In this document: positions 42,700 through 52,553 of the stretch, piece after piece | How positions within the stretch are numbered: position 1 is the first letter of the stretch | How the letters are laid out: the number at the start of each line of letters is the position of its first letter | Origin: Arachnopeziza araneosa | Taxonomy: Eukaryota; Ascomycota; Leotiomycetes; Helotiales; Arachnopezizaceae | Assembly: GCA_003988855.1 (NCBI GenBank) | Contig: QYAI01000169.1 | Coordinates: 1-64,000, forward strand | Length of the DNA stretch: 64,000 bases | Reading direction: 5' to 3' | Position numbers and translations under genes: made by a program | The notes under the pieces: generated by a model | Seen by the model: only the letters and a program-made list of their open reading frames with translations | The model's database searches: none | Told to the model about the DNA's origin: nothing

Positions 42700-43877
42700 A
42701 TGGGGATGAATGTACGTGTGCCGCTCGCTGCAGTCCCAACCATTGCATCGCCATCCAGCTAATCCCCTCTGCAGATATTCCGCATCCTCGGGGACCTGTC
42801 CCACGTCGCCTCGAAGTGCATCCTGATCTTCAGCATCCACTATAACAAGTCGACCGAGGGCGTGTCGCTCATCACGCAGGCGCTGTACTGCCTCGTCTTC
42901 GTGTCGCGCTACCTCGACATCTTCGGCTACAACACGGTCTGGAACACCATCTTCAAATACTTCTATATCCTGAGCTCTATCTATGTGCTCTTCCTCATGC
43001 TGCGCGTGTATGCGCGCACGAGAGAGAGGGAGAAGGCATGGAAGCTGGGCGCGGCGTGCTTGGTGTCGAGCGCGGTGGGAGCCCCGATCATGATGCTGAT
43101 CTTCCGACACAAGGGGGATTGGGGGTTTGTCGAGGTTTGCGCTGTTCTCTTTTGTGTGCTGGGTGGTGGTGCTAATGTGGATAGGTTGCGTGGACGTTTT
43201 CCATCATTCTCGAATCCACCTGCATCCTCCCCCAGCTTCTCCTCCTCCGCCAGACAACGGTCCCGACCGTCATTGATTCCTATTACCTCCTCACCCTCGG
43301 CTCCTACCGCGCCTTTTATATCTTGAACTGGATCTGGAGGGAACTCGACACCACTGGTCGCCCGCCCGATCCTATCTCTATTATTTTTGGAGTGCTGCAG
43401 ACAGCATTCTATGTCGACTTTGCGTGGGTCTATTATTCAAGACAGCGAGTCAAGCTAAGACATGGGGGCATCGTCGATGCAGATGATGTGAAGAATGGTT
43501 GGCTGATCAAAAAAGTGTTTGGAAATAGGAGGATCGTGCCAGAGGCAGTGGATGATGAGGAGAGCACGCCGGCATTAGGCGGGGAGCCTAGACCAAGCGG
43601 AAGAGGGAAATGGGGGAGCAGAGGAATCAGCGTGTCAGCGGACGAAGGTGTTGTGACTGGAGAGAGTGCAGCGCAAAATGAGTTTGCGGATCAGGAGGAG
43701 GGGATTGTGGATACGGCCGGAGAGGGAGCCGAAGATGCAAAGATGAGAGATCCGGATGAGTTGGCCCGGATGCTAGATGATGATGATGAAGATGATGATG
43801 GAGTACTGCCTGGTGGAGGTCCAAGTACTGGTACGGTGGGAAATGGGAGTGAGTGGAGAGAGGGAGGTGCTCATTAG
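42700..43877 (+). CDS. ER lumen protein-retaining (KDEL) receptor-like protein with extended acidic tail (354 aa)
   Basis: Exons are 42700-42711 (MGMN), 42775-43134 and 43185-43877. Introns are GTACGT...CTGCAG and GTTTGC...GGATAG with a GCTAAT branch site; both keep frame. The first 215 residues follow ERD2: FRILGDLSHVASKCILIF, YNKSTEGVSLITQALYCLVF, SRYLDIFGYNTVWN, then FSIILESTCILPQL and LNWIWRE. It should cycle between Golgi and ER retrieving HDEL-type proteins, with seven TM helices. The C-terminus is about 140 residues longer than the usual receptor and ends in an acidic stretch (DDDDEDDDG), so this may be a paralogue with another duty. Confidence 0.88.
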
Positions 43878-44199
43878 AAGTGTGGTTGGATTATTTTCTT
43901 GCAAGCCTGTCATCATATGGATCAAAACTTAAGTCAGTTCGTGCATAAAGTTTCCTTTCATTGTAATTATTTTATCTCTGCTGCTAAACTGTTGCAGAGC
44001 CCGAAATCTAAGCGACAAGTGCCTTAGAAAAAGCTCCCATCCAACACAACTACTAGCCTTCATTTTAGGTGTATCAGGTGAAGCTAAGCTACGACTTAAT
44101 GCTTCAATGTCAGCCTTGATCTATTGCAAATTTTTTTGCCATTAGAGAAATACCTTTATTAAGAGACAAGATGCAACTAGCATTTCGTGCTTCACACCC
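43878..44199. other. Shared 3' flank of convergent genes
   Basis: AT-rich sequence between two convergent stops. Nothing else seen. Confidence 0.5.
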
Positions 44200-45305
44200 T
44201 TACCAGTCTTTCACTTCGGGGTTCCATGTGAGCTCCTTGTCCTTGACATAGCCACATAGAAAGTACGAGTCATAATACTTGCTCCCTTGGCGGATGTTCA
44301 AGCGCATCAACTTATCATGGTTCTCGATCAATGGAGAGATGGCGTTTCTTATGGCGTCGCCGTGGATTTGGTCAAGTTCCCAACTGCCTTCATACATGAG
44401 GCGATAGTATCCTGGCAACTCTTGGTCAACTCGTGTGGCCATCTTTCGCTCCACGTCGGCGGATAAGTCGATGTAAGCGTCGTTCTCCAGAATGTCCATA
44501 AAGGTCAACTGGTGTACTTCGGCCACTGCTTGCTTGATGCGATCCCGGACCTTCACTGCCAGTCCCGAGTATCGTTTCAAGTCTCCCAAGTTAGACTCCT
44601 TCTTTGTCCAGTCTCCAGCTATCAAGATCATGATGCTCTCGAAGAAATCGCGGTGTCTCAGCTTGTGAGCAATCTCTAGCAGTGCTGCCCATTCGCTGTG
44701 ATTTAGTCTATGCACTTGGTGTAGAACAGCACCGAGAGAAGAAGTAGACAATGTCTTTGAAAGCGTGGGTAGAGCGCGGTAGTAGTTGGCCATCTCCACC
44801 AACTTCTTGATCGTCTCCTCAGGTGCACCAAACAACTCGTAGGGTTGGTGATACAGCGCGCAGAGGAGGATGTTGAAAGTGGCAACTTCATCTTTGATAT
44901 TTCCTTCGAATCCAGAGAAATCCATGTTGCGTGTCCGCTACAACTCAAGCAGTTAGTAGTGCCACGACTTGGCTGGGATACACTCAGTCTTGGTGCACTC
45001 ACCTTGGCGCCTTTTGATCTAATCAAGGACCAGCCTGCCGTCGAGTTTGATTCCGGGTCTACCTCTGTAACCCAATCATAGCGGAAGCCTCCGGGAGCAA
45101 CCGCGACAGCTTTCGAGACACCTCTGCCCTTCTTCGGTTCCGGGGCGTCGAGTAACTCGTAGAAGAATGTCGAACCGAGCTTCAGGATGGTTGAATGAAC
45201 GTGAAACTCCGTGTCAAAGACCTTAAGACGAGTATCGATCGTGAGACCGCGTGCTGTGAAGACAATGGGACCGTACAAGCCATCTTCTTCCATTGGATCC
45301 ACCAT
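44200..45305 (-). CDS. BTB/POZ-domain protein (346 aa)
   Basis: Exons are 45305-45003 and 44937-44200. The 65-nt intron (GTGAGT...TTGTAG) has a perfect TACTAAC branch site and keeps frame. The N-terminal BTB fold reads GLTIDTRLKVFDTEFHVHST and LKLGSTFFYELLDAPEPKKG, then FNILLCALYHQPYELF. The rest is helical and fits the large family of short fungal BTB proteins that lack BACK or Kelch parts. BTB domains dimerise and often recruit cullin-3 ubiquitin ligases; the role here is unknown. The ATG chosen is the first in the frame. Confidence 0.82.
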
Positions 45306-46802
45306 GACTTGTTTTGGTTTAAAGTTGTCGTGGTAGGTAGAAAGGTTGTGCCGAGGTTGTGCCTGTTTGAAGGGAAGAGGAGGGCACGCGTTAAGCGATG
45401 CAGGATAATTCACTCTGTTTTCTGTCTAGACACTCCGGAACAACATAGTGGAACATGATAAAGAATTCAGCAGGAATCAGGTAGTTTTTAGTTTCAAGCT
45501 CCTCTACCCGTAATTTGGGTTGTTATTACGAGCACAAATTTATGATCAAGTCCCTTGGTAGCCACAAAAGTACCCGCACAATGAGCTTATTGTTTGAAAC
45601 CTGTCATGAGATTACGCACCGTATTTTGCTTCCTTAGAGAACTAATTACAGTAAATCTTTTGCAGAAGATAGAAACGCCTAATTCCTGTGCTGATCAACT
45701 TTTCAAAATGGGGTTCAAAACTGTGTTGAAAGTTGTCAGCGACATTGAACGATCGACATTCTTGCTCTAGCTATTTGCAGTGATCAATCCCTACAAGCTA
45801 CCAATTCAATTGCCAAGCCCTTCTTTAAATATAATTGATACTCAATAACCTGATCAAGTTTTCAAGTCCATTAACTATACTGAATATACCCACTCAATCA
45901 TCTCAGTAATTAAGGTGCAAATGACTGCTACAAAATAGTGACCTCGCTAAGCGAGTAAAAATCGGCCTTGACGTCACTACAACATAGCAAACAAATTCAA
46001 AAATAAAAAGACCGTCACTCCATGCAAAGTTATATATACAGAAAAAATTGTCAAAACTCGAGGACATTCAGTCTGGGGTTGACTGAATGCCCTGTAGAAA
46101 AAGCCTATGACAGCTTTTTTCAGCTGGGTTAGAGCTAGATGGTGATTTTTGGGTAGGAGTGAATTGGAGTGTACTTTTAAGTCATTGCGGACTGACCCCT
46201 AGACCATATGTCATTAAAGGTGGACGTGGTAGCAATTGGCTAATTTGAATTTATGGGCCTCCTCGGAACGCGTAGCTTGAAAGCGCGGGTATTGGGTGAA
46301 TAGCGGCGCGTCTCAGGTGTCTTTGATTCTTTTTTGCTAGTCTAATCTAATTTGATGATCAAGCTGCCAACAAGAAGTTTACACGTAAAGCGCAACGTTT
46401 GTTTGTGAATCTCTTAGTGGTTTCTACGTGTCCTTTCCCTTTCCCTTTCGCAGTGATAGATTGATTGCCTCTACATCATTTATCACAAAGCGTGATCTGG
46501 ACCTCCCAGCAGTGAGGCGAGGTGTTGGACTTCAGAGTCATTTAAATGGCAGCTCATTCATGACATTCTGTTAAATTGATCTAAAAACGGTCGTGTGTCT
46601 CGTCAAGAATGACAGCGAGAATCAAACCTTGCTGTGAGAAGTTTTTGTAAAGGATTTATTTGTTGTTAAAGAGGAACTTCAATACTATTCTTGGCAAGTG
46701 CGGCGAACCGAATACTTTCCAGCCTATACAACCCGCAAGCGAAGTAGAAAACTCTGAAAAGGATTTCTTTCATTGATAAGAAATGCCTTTCTTGACGCAC
46801 CG
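45306..46802. other. Long AT-rich intergenic region
   Basis: About 1.5 kb between two minus-strand genes. No credible frame, RNA gene or repeat family seen. Confidence 0.5.
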
Positions 46803-49076
46803 TTAGATAATTTGAACTTGTACCACTTCCACGCCCCTTTGTTTCAAAGCCTCAGGGCTTAGACGAGGATCAGAGTTGATGATACGACCTGTAGACCTAT
46901 TTCTCCATTCCTGGCAATTATGCGCTTTGGGTCTCTGAATGCTCCATTCCATCTCAGGAATAAATTCCCATTCCTCAGGTCGCGGTCCTAGACGAGGATC
47001 ATCCTCAGAGGAGACCCATTCTTGTGTATTCAAATTTAAACAACCCACCACTTTCTGACTGCGCAAGCCGCCCCGTTCCCGACGAGACCAGCTTGCGGGC
47101 AGAAGGCCAAGTAAGGCTTCTGCATGCATCAACCCGTGGACGTAGGAACATCCACCAATTAACTCGTACTGCGCCGGGTTTTTGGTCTGCCGTAAAAGCG
47201 AGGGGTGAGGTGCGCCAAGGAGAACATATACAGAGTCGCCTATGAAATTATATGTCAGTAACGTTGAAGTAACAAATTCTTCATAAAAAAAATAGAAATA
47301 TTCCTTACCAATTCTAGCACTTGCTGGAACTAGGCCAATAAGTCCGTTCTCAGTATGAGCAATCCTATTATTTCGGAGATATTTTAGGATTGTGAAGAGC
47401 AATAAGTTGCTCGGGTCTGGCCTCTTTGCCACCATATCAAGCAAAAATTGCCGGACCTCTTCAAGCTCTGGATAAAATGGTACATTTTCATGTCGTTCCG
47501 ATATTTCTCCCAAAGTTAATATATGAGCATAGGTATCCAACAAAGTTTCACCTGTGGGATAATGAATTTCAGGTTTTCCCAAACCGGCGTTGCGAATGAT
47601 GTCGCAAAGATCCTTCACGTGTGCTATTCCATCGGAGAGATTTCGAATGCTGGAAACCTTCACTCCAGATGCTAGGAGAACGTTTGGCTCCAGGAAATTC
47701 CAAACTGCAGATGAGGTACCGGAAGCGTATTCTTCGGAAACGAATTCTCGCTCGGGGAGAATAGCCCAATTTGGTATCCAAGAAGTGCTGCTCAGTAAGC
47801 GACTCTTCACATCACAAATTATAAGTGACTCTAGTCGTTGTGTGTAGCGTGTGATTTCTAGGAAGAATTGCATGTAAACTTTTGAAACAGGCAACAAATA
47901 GTCCGGTCGGATTTTCGTGGCTAAATCCGACGATATCAGGCCAAGCATACCGTAAATCTTGTCTGCTGGTTCCAGGCATTGTTGCGCGGTGCTCCATTTT
48001 ATAACATCAGATACAGTGTCATCTTGTATATTGGAAGTAAGATTATTAGCTGAGTGTATATATGACGAGACCTCTATAGGCACCCCAGTCTTTTTATTGG
48101 CGATAGAGGCTATGGCACGCCGAAAGTAGTACCAAGATATCTGATCACTTCCACATTGTAGGCTAGCTCTAGAATTGGCAAGTTGAATCTCCTGAACTAT
48201 CCAGAGGCGTGTAAACCAGGGGTGCTTTATCAAATGTTCGATGGCCTGCCAAGTAAAGTCGTCGTATGGAAGCTCAATCAGGGCGTCCCAAAAACCGGTT
48301 TCTGAAAATGGCGAAGGGTATCGAGTGTGACTCCTTGATAATTCAACTTGCTTCCCAAGTTTCAAAAGGGTAGAGAATGCGTGTGCGGAGGTAGCAGCAG
48401 GTATTCCAAGCCAGACAACCACGCGATTAGCGTATTTGAAGATGTCTGCCATACGTTGAACTTGAGCACTCCGTTCGTCAAGATCCGTCTGATTGATACA
48501 AAGAGCATCAATCCACAGCGTTCGAGATTCGTCAATATATCGCAAGTATCTGAGAGCGCTTTCTAGATTTTGACGTACTCGTAGCGTCTTCGATGGCTGG
48601 TTTTCCTTCTTTGTTGGATGGTCTGCATGGATCTCATTTAGTTCAGAAAATGAGCCCCAGTTATACGACAGTGCTTCATATGCAGGTTCGAAGCTTGGGC
48701 AGTCGTCTGGCTCGAAAGATGTCGGTCCGGGGTTCCTTTGTGGGTCTGGGTGCGTCCAAGTTGTCCTCAAAGTCTGGTTATGGTCATAATACGAGTATAA
48801 TATGCGACCTTCAAGAGTTTCGTGGGCCTGCCAGTCTTTTGGTAACCATCTTTCAATCGCTTGTTCGTCAACTCGTGGTCTTGGAGAATATGGCTGAGGA
48901 TCGAAGCGCACATGCGAGATTTTGATGTGAATGGGATCGTCGAAGTTAGGGCTGGGAAGCAAAGTGACCAAACGAATCTCACAGTTTCTATCATTTAGTT
49001 GACTGTATAAGTATTGGCTGTTGGTGGGGCGTTTTCCTACAAGCTTGAGCAACTTTTTTTGGATTCTTGATGCCAT
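46803..49076 (-). CDS. HET-domain (heterokaryon incompatibility) protein (734 aa)
   Basis: Exons are 49076-47309 and 47239-46803. The 69-nt intron (47308-47240, GTAAGG...TTCATAG, with CTGAC) is a multiple of three without stops, so it can be mistaken for coding; removing it joins SARI to GDSVYVLLGAP, the family pattern. The HET domain is complete: YEALSYNWGS at 133-142, TLWIDALCINQTDLDERSAQ at 187-206, VQRMADIFKYANRVVVWLG next, and WFTRLWIVQEI further on. A C-terminal region of about 450 residues is typical. HET proteins act in allorecognition cell death. In contrast to the HET gene at 31.6-34.1 kb, this one has no lesion. Confidence 0.9.
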   Translation of the reverse strand: MASRIQKKLLKLVGKRPTNSQYLYSQLNDRNCEIRLVTLLPSPNFDDPIHIKISHVRFDPQPYSPRPRVDEQAIERWLPKDWQAHETLEGRILYSYYDHNQTLRTTWTHPDPQRNPGPTSFEPDDCPSFEPAYEALSYNWGSFSELNEIHADHPTKKENQPSKTLRVRQNLESALRYLRYIDESRTLWIDALCINQTDLDERSAQVQRMADIFKYANRVVVWLGIPAATSAHAFSTLLKLGKQVELSRSHTRYPSPFSETGFWDALIELPYDDFTWQAIEHLIKHPWFTRLWIVQEIQLANSRASLQCGSDQISWYYFRRAIASIANKKTGVPIEVSSYIHSANNLTSNIQDDTVSDVIKWSTAQQCLEPADKIYGMLGLISSDLATKIRPDYLLPVSKVYMQFFLEITRYTQRLESLIICDVKSRLLSSTSWIPNWAILPEREFVSEEYASGTSSAVWNFLEPNVLLASGVKVSSIRNLSDGIAHVKDLCDIIRNAGLGKPEIHYPTGETLLDTYAHILTLGEISERHENVPFYPELEEVRQFLLDMVAKRPDPSNLLLFTILKYLRNNRIAHTENGLIGLVPASARIGKEYFYFFYEEFVTSTLLTYNFIGDSVYVLLGAPHPSLLRQTKNPAQYELIGGCSYVHGLMHAEALLGLLPASWSRRERGGLRSQKVVGCLNLNTQEWVSSEDDPRLGPRPEEWEFIPEMEWSIQRPKAHNCQEWRNRSTGRIINSDPRLSPEALKQRGVEVVQVQII

Positions 49077-50009
49077 GATTACTATGCTTTTTTGCTTTCA
49101 TCACTGAGTGCCACTCGGAGTCGTCTGTAAGAGCGACAATCAAGAAGTATCGACTGGGGATTATATTCTTGTAAGATCTGTAGGATTGTCTCGTGCTCTC
49201 GATTTCCAGCGTGAAAACCTCCAGAGTGGGTAGTCAAAGCCACGCCAGCTGGACTCAGCCTTATCTAAAAATAGAATCAGCGTAACCTTATTTATTAAGC
49301 GCGACAAACGCCGTTAGTGCTATCTTCAGATCATTAAACAGACAGTTATTCTTGAAACTACTCGTGTGAAGTAAGAAAGTCCGTTGTTTGGAGTATCGTT
49401 CAGGAACAAAAAGTTGGAGTGCAAAAAGTGAACAGAAATGTTAAGGCCCAACGTAAGCCAATATGTCAGCGATCTAGCGGACAGAAAAGGTTTCTGTAGA
49501 TAGATCAAAAGCCGACCACCGTTTTACCTTCAATCTAACTCCAGGCAGCCTGAGGGTCTCAAGCCGCTATTTATTTATCCGCTGTAGAGCCTGGCATTAG
49601 ACCGACAATATCTGGTAGCCAAAGCCAGGCCTATGAATTTGCTCGGCTGATGATTGAAGTGGTGGCAAGAGGCAAGGCAGGAAATTTTTGCAATTATTTC
49701 TCCTCGGTGATATCAAAAGTTGGGCAGAACTCGTCCTCTTCTTTGATTAGCAGTTTGGAAATACTGGTCCCTACTCATATGTTCCGTAGGTATGGTTTTC
49801 GTGCGGGAGTGGCCGCCGCGGCAGAGAACAACCCCTGTAGCGGGTATTGCTAGCATGGGTATTGCCATTTTTGCATGCCCCTGTGTTCCGTCATCTGAAA
49901 ATAATTCTTTCAGGATACTAAAGCTACCTTTTTTAATACCTCAAACTCCAACGCAGCGTCGAAACCTCGTCTTTCGCTAAACACGCACTGCACAAATTCA
50001 ACAAGTATA
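49077..50009. other. Intergenic region between divergent genes
   Basis: No supported gene. A 67-codon frame at 49650-49853 has no recognisable homology. Confidence 0.45.
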
Positions 50010-51964
50010 TTGTGTGGCCCTTTAGTAACCCTGGCAACAAACGTACAGGTGAACTGGCTCCAAGCAAATCTAACCAATTATGTTGCATATCAAGATCCAA
50101 AAGCTCTGGGACAGACACGAATTGGGTCTTTAGACCTCGAAAAGTCTATCATCCAGCCATTGGCATTCGCTTCTGGCACACCGCTTTCGAATCTCTACCA
50201 GGTCATTGAGATTGGCGAGCAGGAGATCAAATCGGTCGGCGAACCCTTGGCATAATCTGACGTAAAGTTACTTGCCCCAATTTATGGATGTGATATCCTT
50301 GCTGTCGGAAAGAATTATTCTGAACATGCCAGAGGTAAATATACACAGTGTAACTAACAAGGTGTTTGCTAAAGAGTATGGAGAGTTCAATTCTTCCGGG
50401 TACGACTCCTCTGACAAAGTCGATCAGCCAACACATCCGGTCATTTTCACTAAGCGAGCAACAAGTATCATTGCAGATGGGGAACCCATATTCCTGCACC
50501 ACGACTTCACTAATACCTTGGATTATGAAGGTGAAATTGGCATCATCATTGGAAAGTCTGGATTTCAAATCCGGGAGGCATATGCAATGGACTATGTGTG
50601 GGGATGCACAATCATCAACGACGTGACAGCTCGTGAGCGGCAACGAGATCACAAACAATTCTATGTTGGTAAATCTGCAGATACCTTTTGCCTGATGGGT
50701 CCGATCGCCGTTCCTGCTGGCAAGCTTCCTGAGATCCTTCGCATTCAAACTCACGTCAACGGCGAGAAACTACAAGACTCAACCATAAAAGAGCTCATTT
50801 TCTCAGTAACGTTCCTCATACAGACGCTCTCAGAAGGGATTACGTTACAGCCAAGCGACGTGATTGCAACCGGGACGCCAGCGGGAGTTGGGATTGGGAA
50901 GAAACCGCCTGTGTTTCTCCGTCCTGGTGACTTGGTAGAGATCTCCGTCACCGGTCTGGGAAAGCTACGCAACCAAATCTCAGAACCTACAGCCAAAAAT
51001 CCAACAATTGCGAGAATCGCAGAATTAATGCATATTCCAACCAGCAGCGATAAGAGTTGTGGGGTGTTGGGCTCACAAAACTGAACAACAAGAACTTATA
51101 TTACAGACATGCTGGCTCACCAATGGATCGCCTATCATATTCATCCATGGGATAGGAAGCGCTTCAGAATGTTTCACTCCATTGATCATAGCACTTCATC
51201 TCACAAAATCAAACTCTTTGCATCTGTTAGACCTTGAGGGACATGGGTTATCACCAACTTCTGCAACTTCCGTCATTTCGATTTCTTCCTACGCAGACGA
51301 TTTCCAAGCTCTTACGGATTTCGCCACGATGAAAAACGCAACCATTATTGCTCACAGCATGGGTTGTTTAATCTCGATGGATCTTGCAAAATGATTTCCA
51401 GAATTAGTCTCCAAGCTTATTTTTCTTGGCCCTCCACCGTCGCCGTTGCCGGCTGCGGATCGGTCCGGATTACCTGCCCGTGCAGCACTAGTAAGGAGTT
51501 CAGGTATGGCCGCAGTCGTTGATGCAGTTACCAGTGTTGAGACGTCAGGAGAAACAAAGTCATCAAATTACCTGGCTGTTGCCGCTGTTAGAATGTCACT
51601 TCTTGGTCAAGATCCTGAGGGCTTTGCAAAGGGATGTTCTGCATTAGCTGAGTCAGCCGAATCAATACCTGTGAAGGATATAAAAGCTCCTACGTTGATC
51701 ATTACAGGCGACAAGGATAAGGTACCTCCGCCGGTTCTTTGTGAGAAGTACGTTAGCGAAATCAAAGTAGCGAAATCGGAAGTATTGCAGAATGTTGGTC
51801 ACTGGTATATATTTGAGGGTGTCGAAGGGGTATCGGCGGCTGTAAAGTCATCTAACGTGGTTTATCATCGAGCGGATCACTTTTCCCCACCCCACCACCT
51901 ATATACTTCAATACGCGTTTTCTCAACCATTGTGCGAGGGGCAGAGGAGCAGCCAATAAAATAA
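50010..51964 (+). pseudogene. Broken fumarylacetoacetate-hydrolase/alpha-beta-hydrolase fusion gene
   Basis: The frame around 50010 reads NYVAYQDPKALGQTRIGSLD, meets TAA at 50253-50255, and continues in frame with LLAPIYGCDILAVGKNYSEH. A 40-nt intron (50335-50374, with ACTAAC) joins the FAH core: DYEGEIGIIIGK, NDVTARERQRDHKQFYVGKS and ATGTPAGVG. After frame shifts near 51060 and 51128 an alpha/beta hydrolase follows: PIIFIHGIGS, HLLDLEGHGLSP and AHSMGC, then an in-frame TGA at 51392-51394, then FPELVSKLIFLGPP, TLIITGDKDKVPPP and VGHWYIFEG. I recall fungal proteins with this same fusion. It would hydrolyse C-C and ester bonds in aromatic catabolism. Four lesions make it a relic; the true start is unresolved. 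Confidence 0.8.
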
Positions 51965-52553
51965 GAATCTCGTTGGCCCTCAGCTAGCTCTCGATAGTAT
52001 ATTTCGGAAGAACGACCAGAGCAAAGAACTCAGAGCGTAAACAACAAATAAGAAACAAGTAGATGAATCAATGTATCAGTATGAAGGGAATATCAATGGA
52101 ATCCGTATGATCAATGCTCCATTCGTAACAACGCAACTGTAGAGCTACGAATTCGCACGCTACGAACGTGTAGTATGTGTAAATCTCTTAAATATATAGC
52201 TCGTACGTGTCCAGATAGAGTTGATCCCTATTAGATTAGTTTAATAATAGTAATTTTAATTAGTTGTTGAAATATTTTCTCTTAAAGTAATAATTTTGGT
52301 GGGGCGTGTCCAGCTTACTTGTATGGCCAGCTAACTTATCAAGTACGTTATATATTCTACCTTTGCCGAGCTTTTTCCTACCTCATCCAAGCTTACAGCT
52401 CGTTAAGAATAGATTATTGGTAGTTGGTTCAAGACAGAGTAGATTATTAGAAATTCAGGTAGTTGAATTTACTAGTCAAACTAACACTTAACTCCTTTTC
52501 AAGAAGGGCGGGAGACCTTTACTTATCAGACCGAAGGGGGCCTGACACTATGC
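51965..52553. other. Intergenic region between convergent genes
   Basis: AT-rich 3' flanks of the FAH-hydrolase relic and the NLR-like gene. No gene seen. Confidence 0.5.
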
